Position numbers and translations under genes: made by a program
In this document: positions 31,514 through 32,336 of the stretch, piece after piece
Layout: each line of letters begins with the position of its first letter
Numbering within the stretch: position 1 is the stretch's first letter
The notes under the pieces: model-generated
What the model was told of the DNA's origin: nothing
Seen by the model: only the letters and a program-made list of their open reading frames with translations
The model's database searches: none
Origin: Arthrobacter sp. SO3
Lineage (GTDB): Bacteria > Actinomycetota > Actinomycetes > Actinomycetales > Micrococcaceae
Assembly (NCBI RefSeq): GCF_020532825.1
Contig: NZ_MQTS01000016.1
Coordinates: 1-32,336, forward strand
Direction: 5' to 3'
Length of the DNA stretch: 32,336 bases

Positions 31514-32336
31514 TCAGGCTTCGGGGGTGCCCTGGCGGAAGCGGAGCCTCCACTGGGCGCCGTCATGGACCCACAGGGAGCTGCGCAGGGCCGTTCCGGA
31601 CCGGGTGTGGCTGCGGTACGTCAAGAGGACGGTGTGCGCATCCAGCCGGTCCGCGCCCAGCATTTCCAGCTCGGTCGGCCCACCCGGAGTCTCTTCCAGG
31701 GCCATCATTACGGCATCCCGGGTCCAGATCCGGCCCGAGGTCCCGATTTCGGTGAAGTCCGGGTGCAGCAGCACCCCGGTACGTCCGAAGTCGCCGCGCG
31801 TTGCCGGAAGGAGGAGTTCGCGCTCAAGTGACTCAACAATCGCCTCCGGGCTCGCGTCGGTCCCCGGAGCGGGGGTGGTGTCCTCGTCGAGCTCACTAAA
31901 GAGGTCGGGTTCGTCGAAGAGTGTCGGCTCCCCGAACAGCTCCTGCTGGCGGGACGGCATCGGCGCCTGGCTCGCCGCCGGCGCGGCGGCGGGTGCTGTC
32001 TGGGCTGCGGGAGCAAGGACTCCAGCAGCGGCGCCGAACCCGGGCCCCTGGCGCACGGCCACGCCCTGCTGGTAGGCCGTTGCGGCAGCCCTGGCGCGGT
32101 CATCCGCCGCCTCGTTCAGGTCATGCCCGGCGTGGCCGCGGACCCATTCGAATTTGTATTTGCGCCCCACCAGCGCCTGGTCGATCTCCTTCAGGAGCTC
32201 GACGTTCATGACGGGTTTGCCGTCGGACTTGCGCCAGCCTTTGCGCTTCCAGCCCGGCATCCACTTGGTGACGGAGTTGATGACGTACTGGCTGTCGCAC
32301 AGAATGTGCAGGTCCTCCCCCGGCACGTGTGCGGTG
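31514..32336 (-). CDS. RNase HI fused to an NTF2-like domain (5' end off the window)
   Basis: The gene runs off the right edge, so the N-terminal part of the RNase H domain, including the first two catalytic acidic residues, is missing. What remains starts in the middle of RNase HI: LHILCDSQYVINSVTKWMPG (third catalytic Asp), FEWVRGHAGHDLNEAADDRARA (His and final Asp). A variable, alanine/proline-rich linker containing QELFGEPTLFDEPDLF follows. The last 120 residues (AIVESLERELLLPATRGDFG, LHPDFTEIGTSGRIWTRDAV, VLLTYRSHTR, SLWVHDGAQWRLRFRQGTPEA) look like a DUF4440/SnoaL-type NTF2 fold. RNase HI removes RNA from RNA-DNA hybrids; the added domain is of unknown purpose. Confidence 0.9.
   Translation of the reverse strand, partial: TAHVPGEDLHILCDSQYVINSVTKWMPGWKRKGWRKSDGKPVMNVELLKEIDQALVGRKYKFEWVRGHAGHDLNEAADDRARAAATAYQQGVAVRQGPGFGAAAGVLAPAAQTAPAAAPAASQAPMPSRQQELFGEPTLFDEPDLFSELDEDTTPAPGTDASPEAIVESLERELLLPATRGDFGRTGVLLHPDFTEIGTSGRIWTRDAVMMALEETPGGPTELEMLGADRLDAHTVLLTYRSHTRSGTALRSSLWVHDGAQWRLRFRQGTPEA

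Overview
The window is a high-GC chromosomal segment from an actinobacterium, most likely Micrococcaceae (Arthrobacter/Pseudarthrobacter-like). Pointers are the strong G/C third-position preference, frequent GTG/TTG starts, a DtxR regulator nearly collinear with the corynebacterial one, DUF3027 and DUF6457 proteins, an XPB-type helicase with its partner, and cyclic-di-AMP riboswitches in front of cell-wall hydrolases. It reads as ordinary core and shell chromosome. I see no integrase, transposase, phage gene or CRISPR array.

Layout, left to right. 1-4834: the 5' end of a DUF998 membrane protein, tRNA-Arg(CCT), a DUF6314-NUDIX gene pair starting directly at the tRNA 3' end, and a minus-strand operon of an ABC-F ATPase and an ABC exporter. 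4835-8317: a divergent spacer with a perfect 15-bp inverted repeat, then a four-gene plus-strand operon of a double helix-turn-helix protein and three paralogous seven-segment membrane proteins, followed by a hairpin and a 22-bp tandem repeat. 8318-14818 (minus): GH38 alpha-mannosidase, and a molybdenum-cofactor set mobA, DUF6457, moeA, fdhD. 14875-18158 (minus): HNH endonuclease, an NlpC/P60 protein and an M23 peptidase, the two wall enzymes each behind its own c-di-AMP riboswitch. 18159-20247: dtxR and, divergently, serC.

20323-22781 is a minus-strand csp, DUF3027, MFS operon. 22960-27351 is a plus-strand run of a small membrane protein, a helicase-associated protein and an XPB-family helicase. 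27397-28535 (minus) holds an FHA-like protein and a small partner. 28775-31077 is a PhoP-type response regulator and histidine kinase, followed by a WXG100 protein and, at the right edge on the minus strand, a truncated RNase HI fused to an NTF2-like domain.

How the genes work together: the two wall hydrolases are probably co-controlled by c-di-AMP. The MobA/MoeA/FdhD set serves a molybdenum formate dehydrogenase that is not in this window. The XPB helicase and its partner form one translationally coupled unit. The least explained unit is the double-HTH protein with its three membrane paralogs, and it is the best candidate here for an undescribed system. Several gene starts were moved from the longest open frame on the basis of ribosome binding sites, riboswitches or paralogs; the reasons are given in each entry.
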